Source: an uncultured Lachnospiraceae bacterium
Lineage (GTDB): Bacteria > Bacillota > Clostridia > Lachnospirales > Lachnospiraceae
DNA: 64,000 bases
NCBI GenBank assembly: GCA_947566645.1
Contig: CANOKL010000016.1
Coordinates: 1 to 64,000, forward strand
Reading direction: 5' to 3'
Below are positions 1 through 9,716 of the stretch, piece after piece (position 1 is the stretch's first letter; the number at the start of each line of letters is the position of its first letter). The translations under genes and the position numbers were made by a program. Under the pieces are notes generated by a model. That model was not told the DNA's origin, ran no database searches, and worked only from the letters and a program-made list of their open reading frames with translations.

Positions 1-191
1 GTAACCATAAGGGTTACCGGACATTCATGAAATGACAAAGTGTCAAACTCAGGGGTATCCTCTCAGACATTGCTGCATCGTCTCCTCTCGTACCGACTTT
101 ATATTTCATATTTGCGATCTGCTTTTATTGAGAACATTATACCATATGGGGTGAATAATGTCCTCAACCTGAACGAAAAAAAACTAAATGC
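1..191. other. Upstream non-coding region at the window edge
   Basis: No gene is seen here. The first 17 bases form a small inverted repeat (GTAACC, five-base loop, GGTTAC) related in core to other GTAAC palindromes in the window. The rest is the region upstream of the first LacI-type regulator gene, and any gene on the left lies outside the window. Confidence 0.5.
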
Positions 192-220
192 TTGCCATCT
201 TTTTTGTTTTTGTCTATAAT
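192..220 (+). promoter_or_regulatory. Sigma-A type promoter of the first lacI-family gene
   Basis: TTGCCA at 192-197 and a perfect TATAAT at 215-220 are separated by 17 bases. The promoter lies about 60 bases before the ATG at 282. This argues against the longer reading frame whose apparent TTG start at 192 is actually the -35 box. Confidence 0.75.
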
Positions 221-281
221 AAAAGAAGGAGACTGGCAGCTATTCAACAGAATAGTGATATGGACGGAAGGATTGCAGGAT

Positions 282-1280
282 ATGAAGGTTAGTATTCGTA
301 AGATTAGTGAGGTTACAGGGTTTTCGCCTGCTACGGTTTCGAATGCCCTGAATCATAAACGGGGCGTTAATAAGGAGACAGCAGAGCAGATTATTAAGGT
401 TGCAGAGGAGATGGGATACCGGACAGGAGACCGGGTGAAAAAGATCAGATTTGTTATATTCAGGAGGAATGGGCTGATTATTGATGACAGCACGTTCCAC
501 CCTACGGTTATTGAAGGCGTCGAGCATCAGGCAAAGCAGATGGGATACGAGACAGTGTTCTGCCATATGGATGTGACTGACCCGGCGTATGAGAACCGGC
601 TTCAGGAGATTTTGTCAGATACAGAGAGCGCAGTGGTGCTTTTGGGAACGGAGATGACAGAGGAGGATTTTGAACCCTATACACATGCACAGAATAAGAT
701 TATTCTGCTTGACGGCTGGAGTGACAGATACTTTTTTGACAGTGTTCTGATAAGCAATACGGATTCTGCCGCAAAGGCGGTGGAATATCTTGTGGAGCGG
801 GGTCACAGGAAGATTGGATATATACGGGGGGATTTCCGCATACAGGCATTTAAGTACAGGGAGATCGGTTATAAGCGTGTGATGGAAGAACATGGACTTG
901 ATATCATTGAGGAATTCCTGCCAACGGTCGGAACACGTATTGAGACTGCGTATGAGGGGATGAAGCAGTACCTGAAGGAGGTGGAGAAGCTTCCGACAGC
1001 GTTTTTTGCGGATAATGATGTCATTGCCATTGGCGCCATGCAGGCGCTCAGGGAGTCGGGATATGATATTCCCGGGGATGTGTCCATCATAGGGTTTGAT
1101 AATATTTCCTATGGAGCAATCTCGAATCCGCCGCTTACAACGATACATGTGTATAAGCATGAGATGGGGGAGACTGCTGTGAGAGAACTGCTCTATGCAG
1201 TGGAGCATGTGAATAAGATAAAGAAGAAGATCCAGGTCTGCACGGATTTTGTGGAGCGGGGGAGTGTAAGGAGGATATGA
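282..1280 (+). CDS. LacI family transcriptional regulator
   Basis: A 332-residue protein with an N-terminal LacI helix-turn-helix ([20 protein letters not shown], about residues 3-22) and a periplasmic-binding-protein-like sensor domain (about 60-330). It should bind operator DNA as a dimer and respond to a sugar or related ligand. The ATG at 282 is chosen because the HTH begins directly after it, GGAAGG lies upstream, and the upstream extension overlaps the promoter. It is closely similar over its full length to the regulator at 13494, so the two are paralogues. It is convergent with the giant secreted protein at 1584-6035. That gene and the one at 9760 share a palindrome behind their promoters, a plausible target for one or both regulators. 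The ligand is unknown; a nucleoside or pentose is inferred only from the neighbourhood. Confidence 0.93.
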   Translation: MKVSIRKISEVTGFSPATVSNALNHKRGVNKETAEQIIKVAEEMGYRTGDRVKKIRFVIFRRNGLIIDDSTFHPTVIEGVEHQAKQMGYETVFCHMDVTDPAYENRLQEILSDTESAVVLLGTEMTEEDFEPYTHAQNKIILLDGWSDRYFFDSVLISNTDSAAKAVEYLVERGHRKIGYIRGDFRIQAFKYREIGYKRVMEEHGLDIIEEFLPTVGTRIETAYEGMKQYLKEVEKLPTAFFADNDVIAIGAMQALRESGYDIPGDVSIIGFDNISYGAISNPPLTTIHVYKHEMGETAVRELLYAVEHVNKIKKKIQVCTDFVERGSVRRI

Positions 1281-1373
1281 CGGGTGTGTCTGCTGCTTCG
1301 GCGGGCGCCACAGTGATTGTAATACTTGTGGTTAGGTTTTTATCCGTATTTGATGTGCTGTATTAAAGCACTG

Positions 1374-1506
1374 CCAAAGCTGTTCCAAAGTTGAAATAGA
1401 GCATTAGAACAGCTTTGGAGAAATGCTACTTTTTGATTTCCCAATATCCAAATCGTTTTCCGCCTTTACGTTCAAGGGACTGCCGCTTTTGCGGCAGTCC
1501 CTTGAA
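1374..1506. terminator. Two strong hairpins between convergent genes
   Basis: The 1281-1583 gap separates convergent genes. It contains a 12-bp inverted repeat (CCAAAGCTGTTC at 1374-1385, GAACAGCTTTGG at 1407-1418) and a perfect 16-bp stem with a TTTT loop (1471-1486 and 1491-1506). Neither is followed by a clean T-run, so they may be bidirectional terminators or REP-like elements. Confidence 0.6.
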
Positions 1507-1583
1507 ACTGTTAATTGTGTATTGGCCTGTTATTGTGGTTGATCTTAATCTACTGACGCTGCATTCTTATCGCTGCTGATGTC

Positions 1584-4500
1584 TTACGGATTATCCTGCG
1601 TGTCGGCATCCCCGTTCCTGGAACTGTCGTCAATCTGGGCGTTGTCCCCGGTCTGGGAATCGTCACCAGGCTGCAGTCCTGCGGGTGAGCCTTCTGCTGC
1701 GGCATTTGCTTCGCTTATCGTTCCGGCAGATGTGCGCGTATCGGATAATGTCAGTTCGATCGAGATGCTCTTTCCGCTGCCGTCATTCGCAGTGGCTGTA
1801 ATAGTAACTGTGCCGCTGCTGCCTGCCGGGGTTACCCGGCCAGAAGAATTTACTGTGGCAACTGACGTGTCAGAGCTTTCCCAGGTAAAGGTTTTGAATT
1901 CCGGTACTGCGCTGTCATTGCTTAAAACAGTCAGCTGCTTTGCGTAACTTGAATAGGAAGGTCCTCCCCACCCCTGGCCTGGTTCGCCGAACTCTATCGT
2001 ATTGTCCTGAACGTCTTCCGGAAGGCTGAGGCTCAGAGTGCCCAGTTCTTCTCTTCCGGCCACCTTGATAATTACTCTCTGGTAGTGCTTCATGTTATGG
2101 GCGCCGTCATCCCACACTTCAACAACCATGTGAATTGTGTCGCCGTCCTTAGCGTCTTCTGGAACAATAAAGCTTGCCCTGTCAGAAGATGCGCCCTTTA
2201 TGGAAATATTTCCGTCAAGGGATCCGTCATAGGTGTCTGCTTCATAATACTGCCACCACTTATATTCAAGATCATCTCCATCCGGATCTGTTGCTGTGGT
2301 GCTCATGGTTACAGTTTCTCCGGGTTTTGCTGTTACGTCCAGTCCTGTGGTTACTTCTGCCGTAGGTCTGTGGTTGGCCTTTTCGTAACTATCTGCCACA
2401 CACCAGTCAGCCCTTGCGCCGAAGTCGTTCTGAATATCATTGAACCACCTGGTCAGCGTGTAAGTCGAGTCTGTACCGCCGTTTCCGCCATTTGCATAGG
2501 GGCTGTAGTCGCTTACGATATTGCGGAATGTACCGTCTGTGTCAATACCGAATCTTCCGCCCCAGCCGCCGTAGGTCGGGTCTTCCAGACTTCTGAGCCC
2601 GGTATCAAGCAGATAGAAGAAGGAAGGAGAATCGCCCTCGGAAATAAAGTCATAACGGTCGTATCCTGTCGTGACGCCAATTCTGTTTTCCCAGCCTCTC
2701 TGCTCGTTGTCCAGCTCGCCTTCAAGTGTCGTGCCGTCGCCCATGGTTTTATAGTTTGCCAGCAATGGACCATGATTCTTCAGAATATTCTTATAGAACC
2801 ATTTTCCGCTTAATTTGCCGGTCAGTTGTTCGGGAACGCTCTTCCACATATAGGCAAACCGCCAGAATGTTCCGCCGTCATGAATTGCCCGGATGTCCGG
2901 CCAGTTCTTCTGGATATATTCTGTGTAAGTGTCATCCTGGCTCAGGATAATGTAAATGACTGCCTTATCACATACCTTTTTGTAGATTGCATCCCACTGT
3001 TCTGTATCCTTGTACTGTTCTTCAATGGACTTCAGTGCTCTTGCAGTGGTATTTGTGCCGCCCCATGTCTGAATGTAGGTTGTCCGTTCGTCATCATCTA
3101 AGAGGATATCTTTAATGAATTCAGAACCCTCGGTTACTTCTTCCATCTCTCCTACATTCTTGATATTTCCGACCTTCAGGATACTCTTTAAGTAGGAAGG
3201 CGTCGGGTATCCGTCCGCATGGATCTTCAGGTTGTCGTATACTTCTGCATAGTCATCCAATACATCATAAGCCCACTGTGTGCCTGTCCAGCGGTAAGGT
3301 GCGATGTCCTTCTCCGGATCTCCGGCATAATGGAAGGTAGAGCTTGACAGTATCAGTCCTGCAATATCCATCTCATTGGAATACAGCATCAGACGCATGA
3401 AGGAATCCATGTCATCTACCTCGCCGTCTGTTGTTACAATTGTACGGGTTTTGAGGTTGGCCGGGTCATCGGCTCTTCTTGTTACAGTGACTTCCAGGCT
3501 TCCGGATATATCCGGATTGCTGTTTGACGTTGCGCGGATTGTGGTCTTTCCTGCAGAAATACCATTGATTGTATAACCGCGCCGTCCAGAGGTTACTGTA
3601 GCAACTGTTTCATCATCAGAACTCCAGATGATTCTTGTATCTGTAGCGTTTTCCGGTGTTATATCTGCTGTAACAGATAAGGTTGAACCGGCTGTTACTG
3701 TTGTGCTGCCTGCGTTTACTTTAATTGCGGACACAGGGACGCGGGGAGTGGTATCCTCTTTTACAGTGAGGATTACTCTCTGATAATGCTTCATGTTATG
3801 GGCGCCGTCGTCACTGACTTCAACGACCATGTGAATCGTATCTCCGGCCTTCGCATCTTCCGGTACAACAAAACTTGCTTTGTCAGAGGAGGCTCCTTTG
3901 ATCTCGATTTTGCCGTCAAGAGATCCGTTATAGGTGTCTGCCTCATAATACTGCCACCACTTGTAATCCAGATTATCGCCATCGGGATCTGTGGCCTTGA
4001 CGTTCATCATTACGGATTCGCTAGGTATTGCGGTTATATCCAGTCCTGTAGTCACTTCTGCGGTTGGCCTGTGGTTGGCCTTTTCATAACGGTCTGCCAC
4101 ACACCAGTCAGCCCTTGCGCCAAAGTCGTTCTGGATGTCATCAAACCATCTGGTCAGTGCGTAGGTTGCGTCTTCTCCGCCATTTCCGCCATTTGCATAG
4201 GGGCTGTAATCCTTTACGATATTGCGGAATGTCCCGTCTGTGTCAATGCCGAATCTTCCGCCCCAGCCGCCGTAGGTCGGGTCTTCCAGACTTCTGAGTC
4301 CCGTATCCAGCAGATAGAAGAAGGACGGGGAATCCCCTTCGGAAATGAAGTCATAACGGTCATATCCTGTCGTGCCGCCAATCCTGCTTTCCACACCTCT
4401 CTGCTCACTGTCCAGCTCGCCTTCGAGTATTGTGCCGTCACCCATGGTCTTGTAATTTGCCAGTAATGGTCCGTGATTCCTCAGGATATTCTTGGAGAAC

Positions 4501-6035
4501 CACTGTCCGCTCAGCTTTGTGGTAAGCTCGGACGGGACGCTTTTCCACATATAAGCAAACCGCCAGAAAGTCCCCTGGTCATGGATTGCCTTGATATCCG
4601 GCCAGCTCTTCTGGATATAGTCACTGTAAGTGCTGTCCTGGCTCAGGATAATGTAAATGACTGCCTTATCACATACCTTTTTGTAAATTGCATCCCACTG
4701 GTCTGTATCCTTGTACTGCTCTTCGATGGACTTCAATGCTCTTGCGGTAGTATTGGTGCCGCCCCATGTCTGGATATAGACGGTTCTCTCATCATTGTCT
4801 AACAGAATCTCTTTGATAAACTCGGAACCCTCAGTTACCTCTTCCATTTCTCCCACGTTTTTAATGTTTCCGATTTTCAGGATGCTGTTTAAGTAGGCTG
4901 GCGTGGGGTATCCGTCTGCATGGATTTTTAGGTTGTCATATACCTCTGCATAATCCTCCATGACATCATAGGCCCACTGTGTGCCTGTCCAGCGGTAGGG
5001 CTCAATGTTCTTTTCGGGATCACCTGCGTAATGATATGTGGAGCTTGACAGAACCAGCCCTGCAATATCCATTTCATTAGAATAGAGCATCAGACGCATG
5101 AAGGAATCCATGTCGTCTACTTCCCCGTCTGTTGTTACGATTGTGCGGGGCTTGTCTGTATTCACGACCGTTACATGTACGACTGCCTTTGCTCCGCTTC
5201 CGTCAGCCGCAGTAATCGTGATATCTGTGCTGCCCTGTGCAAGCGCAGTGATTGTGCCGTCAGCACTTACGCTGGCTGCATTCGGATCAGAAAGCGTATA
5301 TCTGAGCTGCTTATTCGAAGCGTTTGACGGTGTAACCGTTGTTTCCAGCTTCTGTTTTGCACCAATCTTCAGGGTGAAATCAGTCTGCTTTGGTGTGATT
5401 GCTGAAACCTTTACCTGCTGTGTCGCTGCTGCATTTACAGTAACCTGTATGGTGGCCTTTTTCTTGCTTCCATCAGTAGCGCTTACAGTAATGACAGCAG
5501 AGCCTGCCTTCTTTGCTGTGATCTTACCTTTAGAGCTTACTGATGCAACAGCTGTATTAGAAGATTTGTACTTCAACTTCTTGATGCTTGCATTTTTTGG
5601 CGTAATAGTTGTTTTGACTGTCTTTGTGCCGCCTACATTCAAGGTAACCTTTGCAGAATCTGTTTTCAGATTCTTGATCTTGCGGGGCTTCTTCACGGTC
5701 ACCTTGCAGCTGGAGCTTATATTGCTCTTCCCTTTCACGCTGGCAGTAATCGTTACTTTCCCGGCCTTAACACCCTTTACAACTCCCTTGCTGTTTACAG
5801 ATGCGACCTTTTTGTCAGAACTCTTCCAGCTGATTTTTGCCGAAGTAGCCTTCGGAGCCTTTGTTACCTTAAGTGTCTTTTTAACACCTATGTAAACAGT
5901 TGCCTTTTTTGGAATCGTAATTTTTTTCACAGCCTTTGAAGCTGCTTCTGCCTGCAGTGCATTTCCCGGGAGAGCAAGGGAGGCGCCTACCATAGCTATG
6001 GTTAACAGTCCTGCTAAAAATTGTTTCCTTTTCAA
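1584..6035 (-). CDS. Giant secreted protein with two nucleoside-hydrolase-like DUF1593/Sde182 modules and Big_2 domains
   Basis: About 1483 residues. It starts with a signal peptide (Lys/Arg, hydrophobic core, ALQAEA cleavage region), then about three Big_2 Ig-like domains (to about residue 290). Two long, nearly identical modules begin with TIVTTDGEVDDMDS at about 295 and 860. This Asp cluster is typical of the DUF1593/Sde182 nucleoside-hydrolase-like family. Each module ends in an Ig-like region, with another Big_2 domain between them. The C-terminus has a further Ig-like domain and an Asp/Asn-rich tail; no LPXTG motif is visible. The TTG at 6035 is preferred over the ATG at 6062 because AGAAAGGAG sits just before it and the paralogue at 9760-12876 starts at the matching TTG. 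It probably acts outside the cell on a glycoside or nucleoside-like substrate. The exact substrate is not known for the family. Confidence 0.85.
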   Translation of the reverse strand: MKRKQFLAGLLTIAMVGASLALPGNALQAEAASKAVKKITIPKKATVYIGVKKTLKVTKAPKATSAKISWKSSDKKVASVNSKGVVKGVKAGKVTITASVKGKSNISSSCKVTVKKPRKIKNLKTDSAKVTLNVGGTKTVKTTITPKNASIKKLKYKSSNTAVASVSSKGKITAKKAGSAVITVSATDGSKKKATIQVTVNAAATQQVKVSAITPKQTDFTLKIGAKQKLETTVTPSNASNKQLRYTLSDPNAASVSADGTITALAQGSTDITITAADGSGAKAVVHVTVVNTDKPRTIVTTDGEVDDMDSFMRLMLYSNEMDIAGLVLSSSTYHYAGDPEKNIEPYRWTGTQWAYDVMEDYAEVYDNLKIHADGYPTPAYLNSILKIGNIKNVGEMEEVTEGSEFIKEILLDNDERTVYIQTWGGTNTTARALKSIEEQYKDTDQWDAIYKKVCDKAVIYIILSQDSTYSDYIQKSWPDIKAIHDQGTFWRFAYMWKSVPSELTTKLSGQWFSKNILRNHGPLLANYKTMGDGTILEGELDSEQRGVESRIGGTTGYDRYDFISEGDSPSFFYLLDTGLRSLEDPTYGGWGGRFGIDTDGTFRNIVKDYSPYANGGNGGEDATYALTRWFDDIQNDFGARADWCVADRYEKANHRPTAEVTTGLDITAIPSESVMMNVKATDPDGDNLDYKWWQYYEADTYNGSLDGKIEIKGASSDKASFVVPEDAKAGDTIHMVVEVSDDGAHNMKHYQRVILTVKEDTTPRVPVSAIKVNAGSTTVTAGSTLSVTADITPENATDTRIIWSSDDETVATVTSGRRGYTINGISAGKTTIRATSNSNPDISGSLEVTVTRRADDPANLKTRTIVTTDGEVDDMDSFMRLMLYSNEMDIAGLILSSSTFHYAGDPEKDIAPYRWTGTQWAYDVLDDYAEVYDNLKIHADGYPTPSYLKSILKVGNIKNVGEMEEVTEGSEFIKDILLDDDERTTYIQTWGGTNTTARALKSIEEQYKDTEQWDAIYKKVCDKAVIYIILSQDDTYTEYIQKNWPDIRAIHDGGTFWRFAYMWKSVPEQLTGKLSGKWFYKNILKNHGPLLANYKTMGDGTTLEGELDNEQRGWENRIGVTTGYDRYDFISEGDSPSFFYLLDTGLRSLEDPTYGGWGGRFGIDTDGTFRNIVSDYSPYANGGNGGTDSTYTLTRWFNDIQNDFGARADWCVADSYEKANHRPTAEVTTGLDVTAKPGETVTMSTTATDPDGDDLEYKWWQYYEADTYDGSLDGNISIKGASSDRASFIVPEDAKDGDTIHMVVEVWDDGAHNMKHYQRVIIKVAGREELGTLSLSLPEDVQDNTIEFGEPGQGWGGPSYSSYAKQLTVLSNDSAVPEFKTFTWESSDTSVATVNSSGRVTPAGSSGTVTITATANDGSGKSISIELTLSDTRTSAGTISEANAAAEGSPAGLQPGDDSQTGDNAQIDDSSRNGDADTQDNP

Positions 6036-6225
6036 TGCTTTTCTCCTTTCTGTGGTTTTCATGACATTCGCAAATACCGAATATATGCCCCTTCACGCCT
6101 ATACCATTTTGTGTAAAAAAAGGTCAGAGAAAATAAGACATAAATTCTTCGGGTATGTAAACAAATCATGTAAACTGTTTTGAATCTGTGCCTTGCTGAT
6201 AACGAATATTGGAAACGCGTTTTGC

Positions 6226-6289
6226 AATAATCTACATCAGTAGTAGTTATCTGCACTGTCATTATAATATTATGATAATCGTTTGTCAA
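6226..6289 (-). promoter_or_regulatory. Promoter and candidate LacI operator of the giant secreted protein gene
   Basis: On the minus strand TTGACA (6284-6289) and TATAAT (6261-6266) are spaced by 17 bases. Just downstream, around the expected transcription start, lies an imperfect palindrome at 6226-6251 (plus strand AATAATCTAC...GTAGTTAT). The same promoter and palindrome occur in the same order before the paralogue at 12876. A repressor bound there would block transcription. A long AT-rich 5' leader of about 220 bases follows, with GTAAAC repeats around 6159-6177. Confidence 0.75.
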
Positions 6290-6389
6290 TACGAATAAAA
6301 AAGAAAAAATAAATAGAAAAATATATGAAATATGCACAAAACTCAAAAGATAAAATAAAAACAAGGGAAATAAAACATATTTTTTCAAG

Positions 6390-6655
6390 CATTACGCTGT
6401 AGTTAACCGGGAAAATAGACATTCGAACATCCCTCACAGCCGCTTCAGAAACAAGAATTTTAACTGAATATAAACGTTTATAATTAAAAATGTATAAAGA
6501 AAGATAATAAAATGTACCAAATATGAATTATCTATGGACTCGTGGTGGATAGAAAGTAAACCGTAGTCAGTTTATAAGGACGAAAATTAAAAAAATATAA
6601 AAATTATGATATTTTTCCGCCCAAAATATATAAATATTTTGGAAGAGATGTTCGG
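6390..6655. other. AT-rich intergenic region
   Basis: About 265 bases upstream of the giant-protein promoter with no reading frame, RNA gene or clear signal recognised. Confidence 0.5.
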
Positions 6656-6693
6656 TTGGGGACGGGGTATTTTTAAAAATACCCCGTCCCCAA
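6656..6693. repeat. Palindromic GGGGACGGGG element, copy 1
   Basis: A perfect 38-bp palindrome: TTGGGGACGGGGTA, a T5A5 centre, and the mirror half. It lies 6 bases beyond the 3' end of the minus-strand AAA-ATPase gene. Four more copies occur in this window, all at 3' ends of genes. It could act as a bidirectional terminator or be a REP-like mobile palindrome. Confidence 0.9.
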
Positions 6694-6699
6694 TTTGAG

Positions 6700-8298
6700 T
6701 TAAACCGTTGCTTCGAACAGTGTTTTTTTGCCAAAATGAACTTCTTTCATGCCAGGCTCCTTCGTTTTGTTGAAATTAAAGGTAATCAGATAACCGGTAT
6801 CCTGGTGATGGTCGTCCATATAGCCGAGTAATTGATCCTCGCCTTCCCGGTGCTTCTTCTGGCCGCGCCATATCTTGGTTTCTATTATAAAGAATTCTTC
6901 GTGATAATATACGATCAGGTCCGTGCGGTTTTCGCTGGTCGTTACTGCTTCCAACGAATAATGGCCGGTTCCGTTGATGATGGGTCTGAGATAAAGCAGA
7001 AAATATTTCCGGCCTTCTTTTTCGATGAATTTTGCGCTTTCATGACCGTACAGGTCTGTGAAATGTTCTGCAAATTTTTGGATGACCAGCTTCATATTCA
7101 GCTTTCCGCCTTTGGTAAACTGAGTTTTCTCCTGCCTGGAAACTTTATAGATGTCCGGGCTCTTTAATTCATCCAGAGACAGATAATAGTCAGACAGTAC
7201 TTTGGCAAATATTCTGTTGGCGGGAACTGCTGTGCCGTCGGCATTTTTAATGATTCCAAACATCGTAGCGAGGTCAATGACGGGGTTGGTTGCTGTATAT
7301 GGGATGGTCTGCCCGTTGAATATTTTATCCTGCAGGATGTTATTCAGTTCGGGATAGTCTCTTACTTTTCCTATAATGGATTCAAACAGAGTGTTTTTTT
7401 CTGAGGTCAGTATCCGGTATGCATCCATAAAGCCATCAAGTGTCCATGCCGCAGAGCGGCTGCCTCTGACTGCGCTGATCTCCTCGTCCATCAGCCAGCA
7501 GAGCCTGGAGACGAGAAAAGGATAACCGGATGTTGCATTGTATAGCAGTTCTGCCATGTGTGCTATATCCATGCCGGTGTGATAGTCTGCTTCGTATTCT
7601 TCAAGCATACGGGCAATACCGTTTTTTTCCAGACTCATCTCCACTCCGAAATCGGCGGCAATATTCCATGGGCTGTTCATCTGATGTGCTTCATCAGGAC
7701 GGAGCTTTCTGACAAGATTTTTCACGTCGTAAACACTCGCTAAAATGACGGATTTGAATGTGGGCTGCGTTTCCCTCCGGATATAATAAGCCCGGAGTTG
7801 TGAGAGGAAATCAATAAAAACCTGGTTATTAGAAGCGCTGTCTGTCTCGTCAATCATTAAAACAACTGGTCTGTCAGTTCTGGAGCACACATCACTTATT
7901 TTTTCGAAAAGCTTTAATAGCCGGAAGCTTTTCCGCTCTTCTTCTATAATTATTTCGATCTGTTGGAGTGTGTCTTTCAGCCTGTCTGTGATATTACCTA
8001 ACTCTGTCTTTATTTGCTTTAGAAATACTCCTGCAAAGGAAAGTGCAAATGTATTTTCGCTCTCGAATTCTTCTGAACCGAACATCTGAAAATCCAGGGA
8101 CACAACATGGTAATCCTTTCTCAGGTATTGTTCTAGTGCGATCAGAGTTGTGGTCTTGCCATATTGCCTGGCTTTGTTGATTGTGAAATACATTCCGTCG
8201 TCAACAAGTGCTTTGATCTTCGCGAGCCTGTTGCCGAGATTCACCATGTAATGCCGGCCGGGCAGACAGACTCCTGTCACATTAAATTTTTTGGGCAT
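6700..8298 (-). CDS. AAA-like ATPase with C-terminal PD-(D/E)XK nuclease domain
   Basis: A 532-residue protein of the common gut-bacterial AAA-ATPase/PDDEXK family of unknown function. The N-terminal ATPase has a P-loop variant (ARQYGKTTTL, about residues 43-52) and a Walker B strand ending in LMIDETD (about 144-150). The C-terminal domain (about 400-530) has the nuclease signature: TDLIVYYHEEFF followed by IIETKIW, giving the D...ExK arrangement. Its start overlaps the end of the upstream minus-strand Rpn-like fragment by 17 bases, suggesting translational coupling. Function is uncertain; such proteins are multicopy and variable, and are suspected of a mobile-element or defence role. Confidence 0.85.
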   Translation of the reverse strand: MPKKFNVTGVCLPGRHYMVNLGNRLAKIKALVDDGMYFTINKARQYGKTTTLIALEQYLRKDYHVVSLDFQMFGSEEFESENTFALSFAGVFLKQIKTELGNITDRLKDTLQQIEIIIEEERKSFRLLKLFEKISDVCSRTDRPVVLMIDETDSASNNQVFIDFLSQLRAYYIRRETQPTFKSVILASVYDVKNLVRKLRPDEAHQMNSPWNIAADFGVEMSLEKNGIARMLEEYEADYHTGMDIAHMAELLYNATSGYPFLVSRLCWLMDEEISAVRGSRSAAWTLDGFMDAYRILTSEKNTLFESIIGKVRDYPELNNILQDKIFNGQTIPYTATNPVIDLATMFGIIKNADGTAVPANRIFAKVLSDYYLSLDELKSPDIYKVSRQEKTQFTKGGKLNMKLVIQKFAEHFTDLYGHESAKFIEKEGRKYFLLYLRPIINGTGHYSLEAVTTSENRTDLIVYYHEEFFIIETKIWRGQKKHREGEDQLLGYMDDHHQDTGYLITFNFNKTKEPGMKEVHFGKKTLFEATV

Positions 8299-8728
8299 AG
8301 CCTGTTTCCTTTCCCTGCCGTTTTATTTGTGCCTGATTTTCTTTGTTTGTCTGTAGTCTGGCAATAATAGACTGCAGCTTTTCAATTTCCTGCTGTTGCT
8401 CTGCTACCCTCCGCTCAGCGGTATTCGCTCTTTTTTCCGCTTCTTTCCGCTCCTGCTTTTCTTCATCAATCATGTACCAGACTGTATTTCTGTCCATAAT
8501 TTTTAATGCATCCGAAAACATCCTGACCGCCTCCTCCGGGTGATATCTGAATTCATTAATCTCCCTATACAGTTCCGCGAACCATGGATAGCTTTCGATC
8601 ACTTTATGGATATGCTCTACCTTGTCTGATCCGATGAAGTACAGCCATGCTTCCAGTTCGCTCAACGGTGTTCCTTTTCTTTTATTATCCATGATATCCA
8701 GGAAATTATCAAGTGCTATGTAACACAT
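8282..8728 (-). CDS. Truncated Rpn/PDDEXK-type transposase-like protein (C-terminal part)
   Basis: 148 residues matching only the C-terminal part of the Rpn/PD-(D/E)XK 'transposase' family: a helical region (SELEAWLYFIGSDK, then EAVRMFSDALKIMDRN) and a charged coiled coil with EKLQSIIARL. The nuclease domain expected at the N-terminus is absent. Directly upstream, at 8751-8787, lies a palindromic repeat, so a rearrangement at the repeat may have removed the 5' half. The ATG and the overlap with the downstream ATPase gene mean it could still be translated. It is best regarded as a gene remnant. Confidence 0.65.
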   Translation of the reverse strand: MCYIALDNFLDIMDNKRKGTPLSELEAWLYFIGSDKVEHIHKVIESYPWFAELYREINEFRYHPEEAVRMFSDALKIMDRNTVWYMIDEEKQERKEAEKRANTAERRVAEQQQEIEKLQSIIARLQTNKENQAQIKRQGKETGYAQKI

Positions 8729-8750
8729 TCTCTCTAAATGCCCTGGTTTT

Positions 8751-8787
8751 GTTACTATTCACGGACTAACCGTCCGCTCATAGTAAC
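8751..8787. repeat. 37-bp GTTACTAT...ATAGTAAC palindromic repeat, copy 1
   Basis: An imperfect palindrome of 37 bases with ends GTTACTAT and ATAGTAAC and core GACTAACCG. Full or partial copies occur at 31520, 42244, 49370 and 58047, several at gene-fragment boundaries. Confidence 0.85.
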
Positions 8788-8875
8788 TGTGTCTGTACTA
8801 TCGGAAAGAAACAGTAAAAATCTTTATGGAAATAAACCGTGGCGAATGGTATACTAATGATAAGGGGGAGATGTT

Positions 8876-9691
8876 ATGAGAAAGCTTGAATATACGTTTA
8901 AGACGGATACGCTGTTTAAAATGCTGTTTGTGCAGTATCCGGAACTTTTGAAGAAACTGGTCGCAGACCTGCTTGGGATATCAGTGGAAAGCATCGGGCA
9001 ATTTGTGATACGTAACCCGGAGATGCCTCCTGAGAATCTTGGGGACAAATTTTGCAGGCTGGATATTAACATGACTGTGAACGGGCAGCGTGTCGATCTG
9101 GAAGTGCAAGTCAGCAATGAAGGAGATTATCCAGAGAGGGTAATGTATTACTGGGCGAGGGAGTTTTCGTCAGCGTTGCTTACCGGACAGGGCTATTCCA
9201 CACTGCCACGCACGATTGTTATCAGTATTATAGATTTCATATTGTTGGAATGTGAAGAATATCATTCCTTCTTTCAACCTCTGGAAGTTACGCGTCATAC
9301 GTTGCTGTCAGATAAAATGGGATTTCATTTTTTCGAGTTACCAAAGCTTCCCGCCGCCGTCAGTGGGGATAATATGTTGCTGTTATGGCTTTCGCTGTTC
9401 AAGGCAGAAACGGAAGAAGAATTGGAAAAGATTAAAGAAATGGAGGTGCCAGTTATGAGTCAGGCGATTAATGCTTATTATACGATTACTGCTTCGTCAG
9501 AGTTCCGTGAGAAGGAAAGACTGCGTGCGAAGGCAAGACATGACGAGGCACAGGCATTGTATAATGCCAGAAAGGAAAGAGATATTGAAATAGCCAAAAA
9601 ACTTCTTAAGCGGAATAGACCAGTTGATGAAATTATGGAAGATACCGGATTGACCTATGAGGAAGTTAAAGATTTGTGCATAAAAAATTAA
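8876..9691 (+). CDS. Rpn family recombination-promoting nuclease / putative transposase
   Basis: A 271-residue complete member of the Rpn (PDDEXK_2) family. The N-terminus (EYTFKTDTLFKMLF) and the nuclease core are typical: RLDINMTVNGQRVDLEVQV gives the D...ExQ catalytic arrangement near residues 62-80. A middle region with FFELPKLP is also typical of the family, and the C-terminus is helical and charged with an NRPVDEIMEDTGLTYEEV motif like a small HTH. The ATG follows AAGGGGGAG at good spacing. E. coli RpnA proteins are DNA endonucleases that stimulate RecA-independent recombination; the role here is inferred. It is divergent from the truncated relative at 8282-8728. Confidence 0.85.
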   Translation: MRKLEYTFKTDTLFKMLFVQYPELLKKLVADLLGISVESIGQFVIRNPEMPPENLGDKFCRLDINMTVNGQRVDLEVQVSNEGDYPERVMYYWAREFSSALLTGQGYSTLPRTIVISIIDFILLECEEYHSFFQPLEVTRHTLLSDKMGFHFFELPKLPAAVSGDNMLLLWLSLFKAETEEELEKIKEMEVPVMSQAINAYYTITASSEFREKERLRAKARHDEAQALYNARKERDIEIAKKLLKRNRPVDEIMEDTGLTYEEVKDLCIKN

Positions 9692-9716
9692 GAGTATTCA
9701 AATAGAGCCGTGTTTA

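Noticed and set aside
192..281. Longer start for the first LacI protein at 192
   Set aside because: The TTG is the -35 box of a good promoter, and the HTH begins after the ATG at 282.
5098..5895. Long plus-strand hydrophobic reading frames inside the secreted protein genes (also 11888-12736)
   Set aside because: They are antisense shadows of Lys/Thr-rich Big_2 coding sequence, with no ribosome site or family match.
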